Source: Mucidula mucida (lineage: Eukaryota > Basidiomycota > Agaricomycetes > Agaricales > Physalacriaceae). From it: a DNA stretch of 25,208 bases. The notes under the pieces are model-generated. The model did no database searches. It was not told where the DNA came from and saw nothing but the letters and a program-made list of their open reading frames with translations. This document shows positions 1 to 9,240 of this stretch, in pieces (the first letter of the stretch is position 1; every line of letters starts with the position of its first letter). Both the position numbers and the translations under genes were made by a program. Location of the stretch: assembly GCA_015501055.1 (NCBI GenBank), contig JADNYV010000496.1:1-25208 (forward strand), given 5' to 3'.

Positions 1-369
1 AAACATCTGGAAGAATAATGTTTGTTGGTGAAAGTATAAGAGATTATGGGCAACTGGAGGAGTAAAGCTCAATTTGAGATAGAGTATGTGGCTTCATTCA
101 CACTAGTTGTATAACTGAAATGACTTATGAATAGATTATATGATGTAGACCTCTGCTTATTCAGATAAGGGTGCCATGCAGAAGCAAAAGAAGCAGCATT
201 TGGTATGCACTGTCAGATTCTTGATGTACAGTGCCTTTGTACTGCAGGAAATATAAGCTACTATGTACTATTACCAGCTAGCTTTGAATTTGGGTGCTGT
301 GCTCAACAGTAGGACAAGGAATATAGCTGATATAAAGCGTGTATAAGGATTTTCTCTTAAAAGTTTATG

Positions 370-555
370 TCAACACTCGAATATTGGTGCAGATTGTATA
401 CCTTTGCTATCCAGCCCAATATCAGAACCACCAGATTTGTCATGATGCAAAGCCTGAGGCTCGACTAAGACGTCTGCGGAGAAGGCCTTGCCCCCTTGTG
501 AGAAAGCGAGAGCGAACAATGCGGCAATGAACAGTAAGTTGAAACTTGTCGGGAC
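370..555 (-). CDS. Possible small secreted protein fragment
   Basis: The minus strand holds an open stretch ending at a TGA at 370-372. Its first part is strongly hydrophobic, with the core FNLLFIAALFALAFS followed by a small-residue stretch that looks like a signal-peptide cleavage region. After it comes a short hydrophilic tail ending in a cysteine. No in-frame ATG is present. A pyrimidine-rich stretch ending in AG (around 546-552 on the minus strand) could be a splice acceptor, so an upstream exon may carry the start. The shape fits a fungal small secreted protein, but no family is recognised and it could be chance. Confidence 0.22.
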   Translation of the reverse strand, partial: VPTSFNLLFIAALFALAFSQGGKAFSADVLVEPQALHHDKSGGSDIGLDSKGIQSAPIFEC

Positions 556-825
556 TGAAAGGTGCGGAGTACATGCAAATTCAAAACTGGATTCAGCTGA
601 CTACTTACAGGTCCTTTATACTTTACAGGTAAATACTATAAATATCAATCAGAGCCATGACAAACTACGGAGGGAATGGTGGCAAGTTGGTGGTGACGGC
701 ACTGGTGGGGGCGCCGGGATTGGGAGTACCGGTATTGAGTGTAGTGATGCACTTGATATTCCAACACCCTCATTCGTACAGTAAAGCTACACAGTCGGGA
801 GTTGGGACGAACGGATGATAGCGGC

Positions 826-831
826 CACGTG
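826..831 (+). promoter_or_regulatory. CACGTG motif upstream of kinase copy A
   Basis: A palindromic CACGTG in the context gcggccacgtgatgcactt lies 77 bases before the ATG of copy A. The same hexamer sits 63-77 bases before the starts of copies B, D and E. It matches the E-box/G-box core bound by bHLH factors. Its function is inferred only, and shared ancestry of the copies alone could explain it. Confidence 0.4.
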
Positions 832-902
832 ATGCACTTGAAATGCCGGACACGGACAACAGCCGAATCATTCTTTCCTTGCTGCTTGCGATCATCAACA
901 CC

Positions 903-2112
903 ATGGTTCTCCCGCTTTATGTGGCTTGGCTTTGGCAAAGCTCACAAGAAGATCAAGTTCAGGCTCTCGACGACAAAATTCTTGGGGGAAAGTTCGGCGA
1001 CATGTTCGAGGAATTCCCTTTCACCTCCCCCGAGCCTTATTCGTTTTGCCACACGACCCATATCTCAACAATAGCGAAAGGGCTTTTTCGCTGAAAATCA
1101 CATTTTCACAGGCTCTGGCATGGGGAAATGGGCATAGACACCGATTCTTCGGTATTCTTCATCGGATTTCATGGTGGGGCGATGAAGCAGAAGATGTTTT
1201 GCGTCAAGGTGTTATTTAACATAGAAAAGACCGAGCCGGACGATATTGCTACAAGGCCATTGACAAAAAATGCTTGCAGACGCGAAGTCTACGGTCAGAA
1301 TCTTCGGGGCGTCGCTGGGATTTTGGTACCGCGTCACTATGGTGTGTGCGCGCGCGACCAAGAGAATGGGGCGGCACGATCCTGTGTAGCATCACGGAAT
1401 GGCTGGGCTTGCCTCCGTGGACTCAAGCTCGTTGCCGCGGGGCGTTGCTACCACCGATCTCGCGTATTTTCGGCCTCGGTTTCTAGTTATGCTCATCGCG
1501 CTCATTGTTGTGTTTCAGGATAAAGCTAGGGCGTTTTCAGTTGAACGGACTTCATGATCGTGGCATCCATCCACCATACGCTATATATTCCTGCTGATTA
1601 TGCATCACCTACTCTTCCCGTGTCGACAAGACCGCTGCCGGCTCAACAACGACTTGTTTTGTCATCGACTTCTCAAGGGCGAGAATGACACCGTGTACCA
1701 GAAATCTCCCCATCCTTCCCGTCGATTTGAATGACTTGGGGCCAACTGTCGGTTGCGAAGAAGCCTTAATCCTCATTTTATCCTCGGGCATGTATCATAA
1801 AGATGTAAAAGGTAAGTTTGCATTCACAAGTTTTATTCTTTGTCCTGACGCACAGAACAAGTGGAGTTACCTTCAAGCCACTTGTACCGTGCCATACGTT
1901 TTGTCAGTCACTACTCTGCTCAGCACCCCTCACTTAGCAATGCAGAAGTGATGCTGGTTCAACGCCACCATTTCTTTGCTGACGAACCGCCACTCGAACC
2001 AGACATCACGTTTGAATTTCGCGCGGATGGGAAGGTGGTCTTCAATCGGGAAAGTTCCGATACGCTTACAAAATGCTTATCGGAGGCGTATATTTCTTCT
2101 ATATTATCCTGA
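903..2112 (+). pseudogene. Kinase-like family copy A, frameshifted
   Basis: This is a broken member of the kinase-like family seen best in the copy at 5755-6977. The ATG at 903 is followed by family landmarks spread over all three frames: WLGFGKA near 918-960, the KILGGKFGDMFE segment near 976-1010, MFCVKV near 1195 and a HYGV motif near 1338. Intron 1 (1464-1518) and intron 2 (1812-1861) keep GT-AG ends. The third exon (1862-2112) is fully readable, with VQRHHFFADEPPLEP and a TGA stop. At least four frame changes and in-frame stops in exons 1 and 2 rule out a full protein. Exon 3 is well preserved, so the decay may be fairly recent. Confidence 0.75.
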
Positions 2113-2867
2113 CGTGGGCACGTACATACGTATTACAAGACGACGCAACAGTACCAGGACGGTCGGACAGTGCGGACATACCCATTCAAGGTGTCGTGGG
2201 TTTTTCCATTGGGTGAACATGGACACGGAGGAGTTGTAGAAAACGTCGTACATTGCTATAACAGAGCCTAACTTCAATGATGAAAGTGTGCAATAATCTT
2301 TCGTGCCCTCAAAAGTCTGAGCGCCGTTAAACAGACGCCAGGACTTGGTCATCGGAATCCCGCGTTCGTTCCCGGCGTTGCATTCGAAAGTCGTTGCACA
2401 AGCGGACTCGGCGACCTCGATTGATTCCCCCACCATTGAATTCCCTATGGAGCAGGAAATTGAGGTCCTACAAAGTGTCTGATCGGCTCACCTGCTATAA
2501 AGGCCTGGGCAGGGATTGATGGCAGTATCTATGGGCGGCGGAAGAGCTTTCGAAGGTCACGGGGAAGTAAAGCGGAAGAGAAACGGTCCCTTGATAGGTG
2601 ATCTTTTTCTACTTGCACTGACGGGTGGCCGCCGCTGTAAGACTTTACCACAAGTGTCAAGACCCGTCCGACGACGACGGCTTCCTTCGACCTCCGAGTC
2701 TCCAGCGAGAGGGTACTGCCGTTGTCCTTGTAGCAGGCTAAGCATGTCCATCTTCTAGTCTCATGCTACAGAGGCAAGAATTTTGACGCCCACGTGATGC
2801 ACTTAAACCTTTGACAAACACGATCAGGTTCAGTCTTTTCCTCATTGGTGCCATCATCAACTCGGAC
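2113..2867. other. Spacer with decayed fragments between copies A and B
   Basis: Bases 2113-2290 match the sequence that follows copy B (4050-4260), so downstream flank was duplicated with the gene. Bases 2370-2580, read on the minus strand, match the block at 5130-5345, including a splice-donor-like AG|gtgag at about 2492 and a divergent copy of the exon listed at 5067-5345. The rest (2580-2790) shows no gene. CACGTG at 2791 begins the upstream region of copy B. Confidence 0.5.
2791..2796 (+). promoter_or_regulatory. CACGTG motif upstream of kinase copy B
   Basis: CACGTGATGCACTT lies 77 bases before the ATG of copy B, exactly the spacing seen at copy A. The gene is a pseudogene, so the site need not be active. 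Confidence 0.4.
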
Positions 2868-4284
2868 ATGGCCTCACGCTCTCTGTGGCTTGGCTTCGGC
2901 AAGGCTAAGAAGAAGATCGAGCTTAGCCTTTTGAAAGATGATCATCTGGAAGACAAATTCGCCGCCATTTTCCCTTCGCCAGTTATGACCCCGAACCTCT
3001 CCTGGAGGTACCCTACAATCCGCGAATGAATACCTTCGACGGGCTGGCTCGGAAGCTCTCATTCGACCAGGCGCTTGCCTGAGGAGATGGAATCGACAAC
3101 GAATCGTCGATATTCTTTCCTGCGTTTTACATTGACGGCGAGGACCAGCAGACGTTGTTTTGCGCAAAGGTGCTATTTAACACCGAGAAGGTGAAGCCGG
3201 ACGACAATTGTAACCAATCAATCCAGAAGATGCTTGCCGATGCAAATTTCTATGGGCATCATCTCTGCGGATCGTTGCTGGGACATTGGTACCGCGGCAT
3301 TATGGGGTGTGGTGTGCGAAAACTGGCAAATGGGGCGGCACGGTTTTATGCAGTCTGACGGAATGGACCGGCGTTTCCTGGGATAAGGTCGCCGCCAGAA
3401 AGGGGGATGCTACGATGATCAAGTATGTTCAATTTGTTTCTGGTCATGCTTCTGCGCACTCATTCGTTTCCAACTTCTAGGAAAGCCATAAGTCGTACGG
3501 TTGAACGACTGCATGGTCGATACATCCATCATCATCAACTGTATCGTCGTCGTGAGTTACACCACCTTCTGGTTCGCGAGGACAAGACCGATGCCGGCAC
3601 CATAACAAGATGCTTTGTGGTCGATTTCTCCAAGGCTACGACAAGCCTATGCACTAGAAATCTCCCCCTCCTTCCAGTCGATGCTCATATATGTGATGCA
3701 CGTAATGACTGCAATGAAGCCCGGAGTGTTTCTTCTCGACATGTTCGAACCAGCTAGACGTGCATTTGCATGAATGCCGTTTTGTTCTTTTGTACTGACA
3801 TTCAGGTTCAGTGTCCCCTTCAACTCAGATGTACCGTGCCTTGCGTTTCTGCGAACGTTATTCCGCTCTGCATCCCTCGCTTGATCATGCGGCTGTTATG
3901 GTGGTTCAGCGCCACCATTTCTTTGCTGATGAGCCGCCCCTCGAGCCAGGCATCACGTTTGGATTTCGCTCGTATGGGAAGGTCATCTTCAATGGGAAAG
4001 GTTCGGAACCGCTGACAGAAAGCTTATCGGAGGAGTTTATTGAGTTGTTTATTATCCTAATGCAGGCATGGACATTCCACCAAGACGGCGCAGCAGTACC
4101 TAGACGGCCGGACAATGTACGGATGGATGCGTGGTCGGTGACGTGGGCACGGAGGAGATGGAGGAGGAAACATACTGTAGCCCTTTTTAAGTATCTTCAT
4201 ATTATAATAGAGCCTGACTTGAGCGTTGCAATCCTGAACGAGTTCTTTCATGCGATGGGCTCTGGTATGTTCAGGGTTGAGTAA
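2868..4284 (+). pseudogene. Kinase-like family copy B, nonsense and frameshifts
   Basis: The ATG at 2868 opens with MASRSLWLGFGKAKKK, matching copy D. The frame changes near 2975, then meets an in-frame TGA at 3080-3082 in the conserved QALxxGDG segment, and changes again near 3290 in the HYGVW segment. Intron 1 (3423-3480) is intact. Exon 2 carries the catalytic-loop-like segment IHHHQL and VVDFSKA, then loses frame near 3740. Exon 3 starts at 3812 and contains VQRHHFFADEPPLEP, but has lost the usual stop, so the frame drifts on to 4284 through non-homologous sequence. The copy cannot make the family protein. Confidence 0.78.
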
Positions 4285-4305
4285 CACACCGTCGTCACTG
4301 ACTTC

Positions 4306-4615
4306 ATGGCTTCACGCTTTCTGTGGCTCGGCAAAGCTGAGAAAAAGTTCAAGTTTCAAGCCTACGAAGACGAGTCTATGAAGGACATATCGTTTCCGCA
4401 TTTCCCCTCCACCTCCTCCGAACCTCTCTTGATCTTGCCATTTGACCCACAAATGAACAACAGCGAAGGGCTGCCTGAAAAATTCCCATTTCCAGATGTA
4501 CTTTCGTGGGGCGACGGCTTAGACAACGAGTCCTCGATATTCTTCGATGGGTACTACAAAGAAAGTAACGAGCAGAAGGCTAAGCCGGACGATTACAGTC
4601 TCCAGGCATTCCATA
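4306..4615 (+). pseudogene. Kinase-like family copy C, truncated 5' fragment
   Basis: The ATG at 4306 starts MASRFLWLGKAEKKFKF and the frame stays open through the acidic/Pro segment, the LSWGDGLDNESSIFF segment and a shortened lysine-strand region. The VAIK-like lysine strand itself is missing: the family's FCxKVxFNxEK segment is reduced to a few residues before KPDD. At about 4615 the family match stops and the sequence becomes the antisense of SRP68. The open frame to 4821 therefore runs through unrelated DNA. Exons 2 and 3 are absent, and the CACGTG seen before A, B, D and E is not found here. Confidence 0.72.
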
Positions 4616-4616
4616 G

Positions 4617-5066
4617 CAACCAAAGCGTTGTCAAACTCTTCGCGATACTGCTGATAACGACCGTTGAGGATGAAAGTGTACACGGCCGCGACTTTCAGGA
4701 GACTTTCGGCAGAGAGGAGACGATGCGCAGAGTGTCTGACACTGGGAGTTTACACTGCGTTCAAATCGACCGGTGGCGCTGTGACGGAGACTGCTGGGTT
4801 CTTTTGAGATTGCAAAAGTAATTGCTACGAGTACGCCCAAGCGCGTGCGGATTCCATTTGGACTATGAAGGTTAACTAGAATTTTTGCAAACGACATCTG
4901 GTACTGTCCATCTTTAATCATCTTTGCCTTGAGCGGTGGTACTTAGTTATTTGAACTCGGGCTCTTTGCTGTCGGTCATCATTAATTTTGATGTGTGCGC
5001 TTCGCCCAATGTTTTCTTCAGGAAATTGATGAGCTGCAGCTTGTCGACATGTAATACACGGATGAG
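4617..5066 (-). pseudogene. SRP68 5'-part fragment with introns retained
   Basis: On the minus strand this block aligns by eye with 16200-16691, the 5' half of the SRP68 copy at 14987-16832. Shared landmarks are the intron sequence around TGACAAGCTGCAGCTCATCAAT, the exon stretch before KDGQ (positions about 4920-5000), the segment RSVNSQCQTLCASSPL, and the antisense of TCAAACTCTTCGCGATA at its left end. Intron sequences are kept, so it arose by DNA duplication rather than retroposition. It has in-frame stops and is not functional. At 4665-4692 it keeps about 11 bases missing from the longer copy. It begins where kinase copy C breaks off. Confidence 0.75.
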
Positions 5067-5345
5067 AGTTACAGCGCCTTGTGATGGCAAACTCACACAT
5101 CGGGGTTTCTAACTTAGTAGAAATTCTAGTTTGTTCCTGGCGCCGCGCTTCAAAGTCATGGTAGGAGCCGGCTGAATGACCTCGACAAATCGGCACCCGA
5201 TTTCAACGTTCTACAAAGCTATTCCCAGATCAATTGAAAATAAAGGCGTTGTCTGATCGCTTACCTCCTATGAAGAGGTATGAGATAGCATTTCCGGGCG
5301 GCGGAGGAGATTTCAAAAGGCCGCAAGAAATCAGCGCGCGAGAAG
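5067..5345 (-). pseudogene. Unidentified spliced exon pair, copy 1
   Basis: On the minus strand an exon-like stretch (5345 down to 5265) ends in AG|gtaagcgatcag. A 93-base intron-like stretch (5264-5172) ends in ggtcattcag, and the sequence then continues as a second exon-like stretch. The arrangement and sequence recur at 21830-22126 on the plus strand, and more loosely at 2370-2580. The second exon begins in the phase where SRP68 exon 2 would begin and contains a YHDF motif as SRP68 exon 2 does, but the rest does not match SRP68. The parent gene is not recognised. Confidence 0.4.
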
Positions 5346-5754
5346 ACGATGGATATGGTCTCAGCGGTGATGGGGCGCTTACGCTTCCACCACGGCGCTT
5401 GTAGATGCGAGTAGTACACGTTGACTAGACACGCGTCAAAAGCGCCGTGACGGGCTAGAGATTCTTGATTGTTATCGCGCCAAGGAGTGGGGACCGGTTC
5501 ATATCAGAATGCAGCAGAGAAAAGAAGGGCGCTACACTGTCAGGCGGAGATGTCTTGTAGAGATGTCAGCAGATATAGAGATAGCCGTGCTCTCAAGAAC
5601 GGAGAGGAAGAACGCAGCACGCAAGAGCCACAGATGACAGAACAAGCACGAGAATGTTCTAGTTCGGAACTGGTTGACAAATATTAGCGGCCACGTGACG
5701 AATTCGGACCAAACGTTCATCAGGCTTTGAAACTCACCATCATCATCAACCGAC
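5346..5754 (+). promoter_or_regulatory. Upstream region of kinase copy D
   Basis: No gene is seen here. Bases 5460-5754 match, in reverse orientation, 21412-21700 before kinase copy E, for example around gattcttgattgttatcgcg and gtgtcagcagata. The preserved stretch contains CACGTG at 5692-5697 and runs into the CATCATCAACCGAC context just before the ATG. It is probably the promoter and 5' leader of copy D. No TATA box is obvious. Confidence 0.45.
5692..5697 (+). promoter_or_regulatory. CACGTG motif upstream of kinase copy D
   Basis: CACGTG in the context agcggccacgtgacg lies 63 bases before the ATG of the intact copy D. The flank to its left matches copy A and the flank to its right matches copy E. 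It is a candidate bHLH-binding site. Confidence 0.42.
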
Positions 5755-6977
5755 ATGGCTTCACGCAAACACACACGCATTCTGTGGCTTGGCTTCAACG
5801 AGGTCAAGGAGGAGATCAAGTTTCGTCCTTTGAAAGATAGATATCTGGAAGGCGAATTCACCGCCATGTTCGAGCCTTTCCCCTTCCCCAGCTCCGACCC
5901 CGAACCTCTCCTTGAAGTGCCCTTCAAAGCGCGAATGAACGACACCGAGGGGAAACCTCGGGAATACTCACTTGACCAGGCACTCTCGTGGGGATACGGC
6001 CTCGACAGCGAATCGTCGCTCTCCTTCCCCGCGTATTACGTTGATGGCGAGGGCCAGCAGACGCTGTTTTGTTTAAAGGTGGTGTTCAACACCGAAAAGG
6101 TAGAGCCGGATCACTATTGTAAGCAAGCAATCCGAAGGCTGCTTGCGGACGCAAACTTCTATGGGCATCATCTGCGGGATGTTGCGGGCACGCTGGTGCC
6201 GCGGCACTATGGGGTGTGGCGCGCGAAGACTGGCGAATGGGGCGGCACGGTCCTATGCAGTGTGACGGAATGGGGCGGCGTTACCTGGGATAAGGTTGCC
6301 GCCAAAAAGCGTGATACTACGATGGTCAAGTGCGTTCGACGTGTGTCTGGTCATGCTTCTGCGCACTCATTTGTTTCGAACATCTAGGAAAGCCATAGGT
6401 CGTACGATCGAACGACTTCACAATCACTCCATCCATCATAATCAACTGCGCCATGCTGGCCAGGTACATCACCTCCTAGTTCGATTTGACAAGACCGATG
6501 CCGGCACTATAACAAGATGCTTTGTTGTTGATTTCTCAAAGGCTGCAAAGGTACCATGCGCTAGAAATCTCCCAATCCTTCCTATCGACGCTGATGTCTA
6601 TGATGGACCTGCGGGCAAGGGCTGCAATGAAGCCCGGAGTGTCACCTATCTTCTCGGCATGTCCAAACCAGAAGTCGACAGTGTGTTTGTAGTTGTGTCT
6701 TTCGTTTTTTTACTGACGGAAAGGACAAGTGTCACCCTCAAGCAACATGTGCCGTGCCATACGTTTCTGCGAACGGTATTCTGCTCAGCATCCCTCGCTT
6801 GATAACGCAGCTGTTATGGTGGTTCAGCGCCACCATTTCTTTTCTGACGAGCCGCCGCTTGAACCAGACATTACGTTTGGATTCCGTCCGGATGGGAAGG
6901 TGGTCTTTAATGTTGAAGATTCTGATAGCGTTGTCAAACGTTTACCAGAGGTTTATGTCCAGTCTTTAGTATCCTAA
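5755..6977 (+). CDS. Kinase-like protein (probable pseudokinase), copy D, intact
   Basis: Three exons (5755-6329, 6388-6680, 6730-6977) join without a stop to 371 codons ending in TAA. Introns of 58 and 49 bases have GT-AG ends and recur at the same places in the paralogues. The protein reads as a protein-kinase/aminoglycoside-phosphotransferase fold: a lysine strand LFCLKV (K108), a following helix segment LLADANFYGHHL, VPRHYGVW, then GRTIERLH, a catalytic-loop-like IHHNQL and VVDFSKA (D240, DFG-like). The catalytic aspartate position holds Q211, and the usual metal-binding Asn is not found. It is therefore more likely a pseudokinase or an altered enzyme than an ordinary kinase. The C-terminal exon, with VMVVQRHHFFSDEPPLEP, is the most conserved part of the family. 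It is the only undamaged copy here, and gene G1 follows 287 bases downstream on the same strand. The kinase relation is inferred from motifs; a remote-homology search was not possible. Confidence 0.8.
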
Positions 6978-7264
6978 CTCATCTCAGTAGATTCCTTGTT
7001 CTCCTGCATCCCCATCTGTAACCAAATCTGAACTCCGTTGGCCTGATTTCGATGCCGCGTTGTGTTTGTCCCGTGTATTGACATCCTTCCTTCCTATCAG
7101 AACTAAACTGGGTGTACCATCGCTATCAAATCCAATCTCCACATCCAGAAAAAAGACATAAAACGCTTCGCCTGATTGCGTGGAACCCAGCTGCCTTATT
7201 TGTCCCATCCTTACTCCGTCGCATCTACCCAGTCACTCAGCCAGTTTCCCCCTCTCTTGTTGGC

Positions 7265-9240
7265 ATGCAGACTATCTTGCAGGCTGACGTTCGGCGGCCT
7301 CCCCTTGTGGGCAAGCTTGCCGTCGACATTCATCATACGTTGCGCAATGCATTACATTTCCCCAACTTGACTAGAAACGAACTCTACGAGATCGTCAGAG
7401 CGGCTCATGCATCTTCTGAAGAGCTCTACTCGGCTCTTTCTGCTTCCGGGGGAGATTGTTGAGACGTCTGATTCTCCTCCTGAAGGTGGGTTGGTAGTGT
7501 GGCGCTGTTCAAGACTCTCATATTCTTCAGATTCAGATACGGATACGGATACGGACGCAGATACGGATATGGACTCAGATGCATCTCCACATACGGGTGC
7601 AGATTCGGGTAGCCGACGAGGGAAGCGCGATGCTCGCAACACTGCGTTCATAGAACACCCGGCAGAGTTATCCGACGAGTTTGTCTCCGATGACTCTGTT
7701 GTCGGCGACGAGAGCGTGCCCCGGAGTACGGTTGCGGAACCAGGATCGGATAGAAGCCGGATTCTACCCGAGGATCTGCGCGCCACTGCAGCCGATGTTC
7801 CCCCCGTTCTTCGAGGCCACGAAGAAGAGGAGAGTGTTGATGATTCATTCCCCGAAGAGCACTCCGCGTACGACATTCGAGCTCTCACCTCCAAGTCTCG
7901 CACCAAGAATATCGACCAATTCATTACGTCCTGCTTCGACACCTCGATTATTCCTCATGATGTCTCTGCCAACCTTGCCATGACACGTCCTGGAGACCGG
8001 CTCACCGAGTTGGTGTACGCCCAAAAACTGGGCGACATCTTTCATCGATTCATGTCGGAGATGAAAGAGGATCTTGCCGTTAAGGAACTCACGAAATCGC
8101 TTCGCGAGATACTTACGTCTGGTCCTAGGCTAGCGAATAGGTGTCGACAATTTCATAGCGAGGGAGATGTTGAATTTGCGTTCCGAGCCTCCCATCTCAC
8201 GATCGTTGCTGAGCTTATTAATCATCTGGAGAATCGCACGGGCAGCGATCGTTTATATCCAATTAGAGGCGTAGTGGTGGCCAGAAACAACAACATACGG
8301 ATGTTGAACTGGCCAAATGTCCCTGCGAGATCAAGAAGAAGAGTTCCATTGGCGCAGTCTACATGTCACTGCTACTCGACATCACAGGCGGAAGTTTGAG
8401 ACATCTGCATCACGAGATGGAGAGGAGGAAGGTCTTTGGCCACACGTATAAGTTTTGCTGGCCCGCCGGCGAAGCTGCAAAACTCGATAGGGAGACCCAG
8501 CCTCTCGTACAGCTGTACACCCAGCTTATCGAAAAAGGAACCTGCTTTGGAATTGCATCGAGCCATAATTTCTCGTACTTCGTGGTGCGGGATCCAGACC
8601 GCCCACGGCGGCTCTATCTATCACGCCTCTACAGCACCTATCCTTCGCCCAACGACGGAAACATCGAAAGTTACTCCGACTGAAGACTCAACGAAGACGC
8701 CGATGAACAATGCACTGTATACCCTATACAGATTTCTGCGCGTGGCGATCAACGTGACTTGGCATGACAAATTCTTCCTTATGCTCAAGAAGGAGTCAGA
8801 GACCTTTAGGCCCGCTGCCAAGGCAGATCCTGTATTCAAACAGAATGGCTGCATCAATGTCGGTCCAGAAAGTGAGACGGCACAAGAGAATCGGCAGACG
8901 AAGGGGAAACTCCGCGTGAAGGAGACCGTGCCCGCTCCGGCGCCAAATGCGACGACAAAGCGTCCCATCGAACGAAGAAAGGCGACGGCAGAGCCGGTCG
9001 TCGCGGCACAGGCAGCCCCCCCCTCGAGGAACACGAAATGCGCCTGTAGTTCAGGCTGCTCCGACCGTACCGCCCGCTAAGCCGAGTCGATCAGTTCCCA
9101 CTACGAGGGCAACAGCAGCGCCTAGATCTGACCCCCCGGCGGTGGCGGGTACAAGCAAGCAGAAGAAGACAACACGAAGGGAGGGCGCCAGTAAATCTGT
9201 ATGCGAAATTTCGGGAGGAGTATTGCCGTTGTCCATGTAA
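7265..9240 (+). pseudogene. Gene G1, acidic unknown protein, frame broken four times
   Basis: The start ATG at 7265 is chosen because its paralogue G2 also begins MQT. The N-terminal segment (TLRNALHFPNLTRNELYEIV...SEELYSAL) matches G2 and looks helical. A phase-1 intron at 7486-7530 matches the G2 intron. Next come an Asp/Ser-Asp repeat (from 7531), a long acidic linker, a helical segment (TELVYAQKLGDIFHRFMSEM), a CEIKKKS segment at 8324-8344, a GTCFGIASSHNFSYFVVRD segment, and an Ala/Pro-rich tail to 9240. Frame changes are needed near 7450 (run of five G), 8322, between 8650 and 8690, and near 9018 (run of eight C). ExK followed by a hydrophobic block is reminiscent of PD-(D/E)XK nuclease folds, but no upstream acidic partner is clear. 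Function unknown. The homopolymer breaks could be sequence errors. Confidence 0.6.
7531..7590 (+). repeat. GATACG-type hexamer repeat coding Asp-Thr
   Basis: Starting just after the G1 intron, units of gatacg, with variants gacgca, gatatg and gactca, repeat about nine times and encode a DT/DA/DM/DS ladder. Such short in-frame repeats can expand and contract without breaking the frame. It is a low-complexity linker within G1. Confidence 0.7.

Larger units (their letters stand above)
1..902. other. Left-edge region, no confident gene
   Basis: No gene is recognised on the plus strand. The first 340 bases are AT-rich and hold nothing identifiable. A possible secreted-protein fragment on the minus strand (370-555) is listed separately. 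The last part, from about 780, resembles the sequence before the other kinase-like copies and serves as the upstream region of copy A. Confidence 0.5.

Noticed and set aside
4306..4821. A 171-codon open frame read as one gene
   Set aside because: Its second half is antisense SRP68 sequence. Only the first half belongs to the kinase-like family, so it is a chance chimeric frame.
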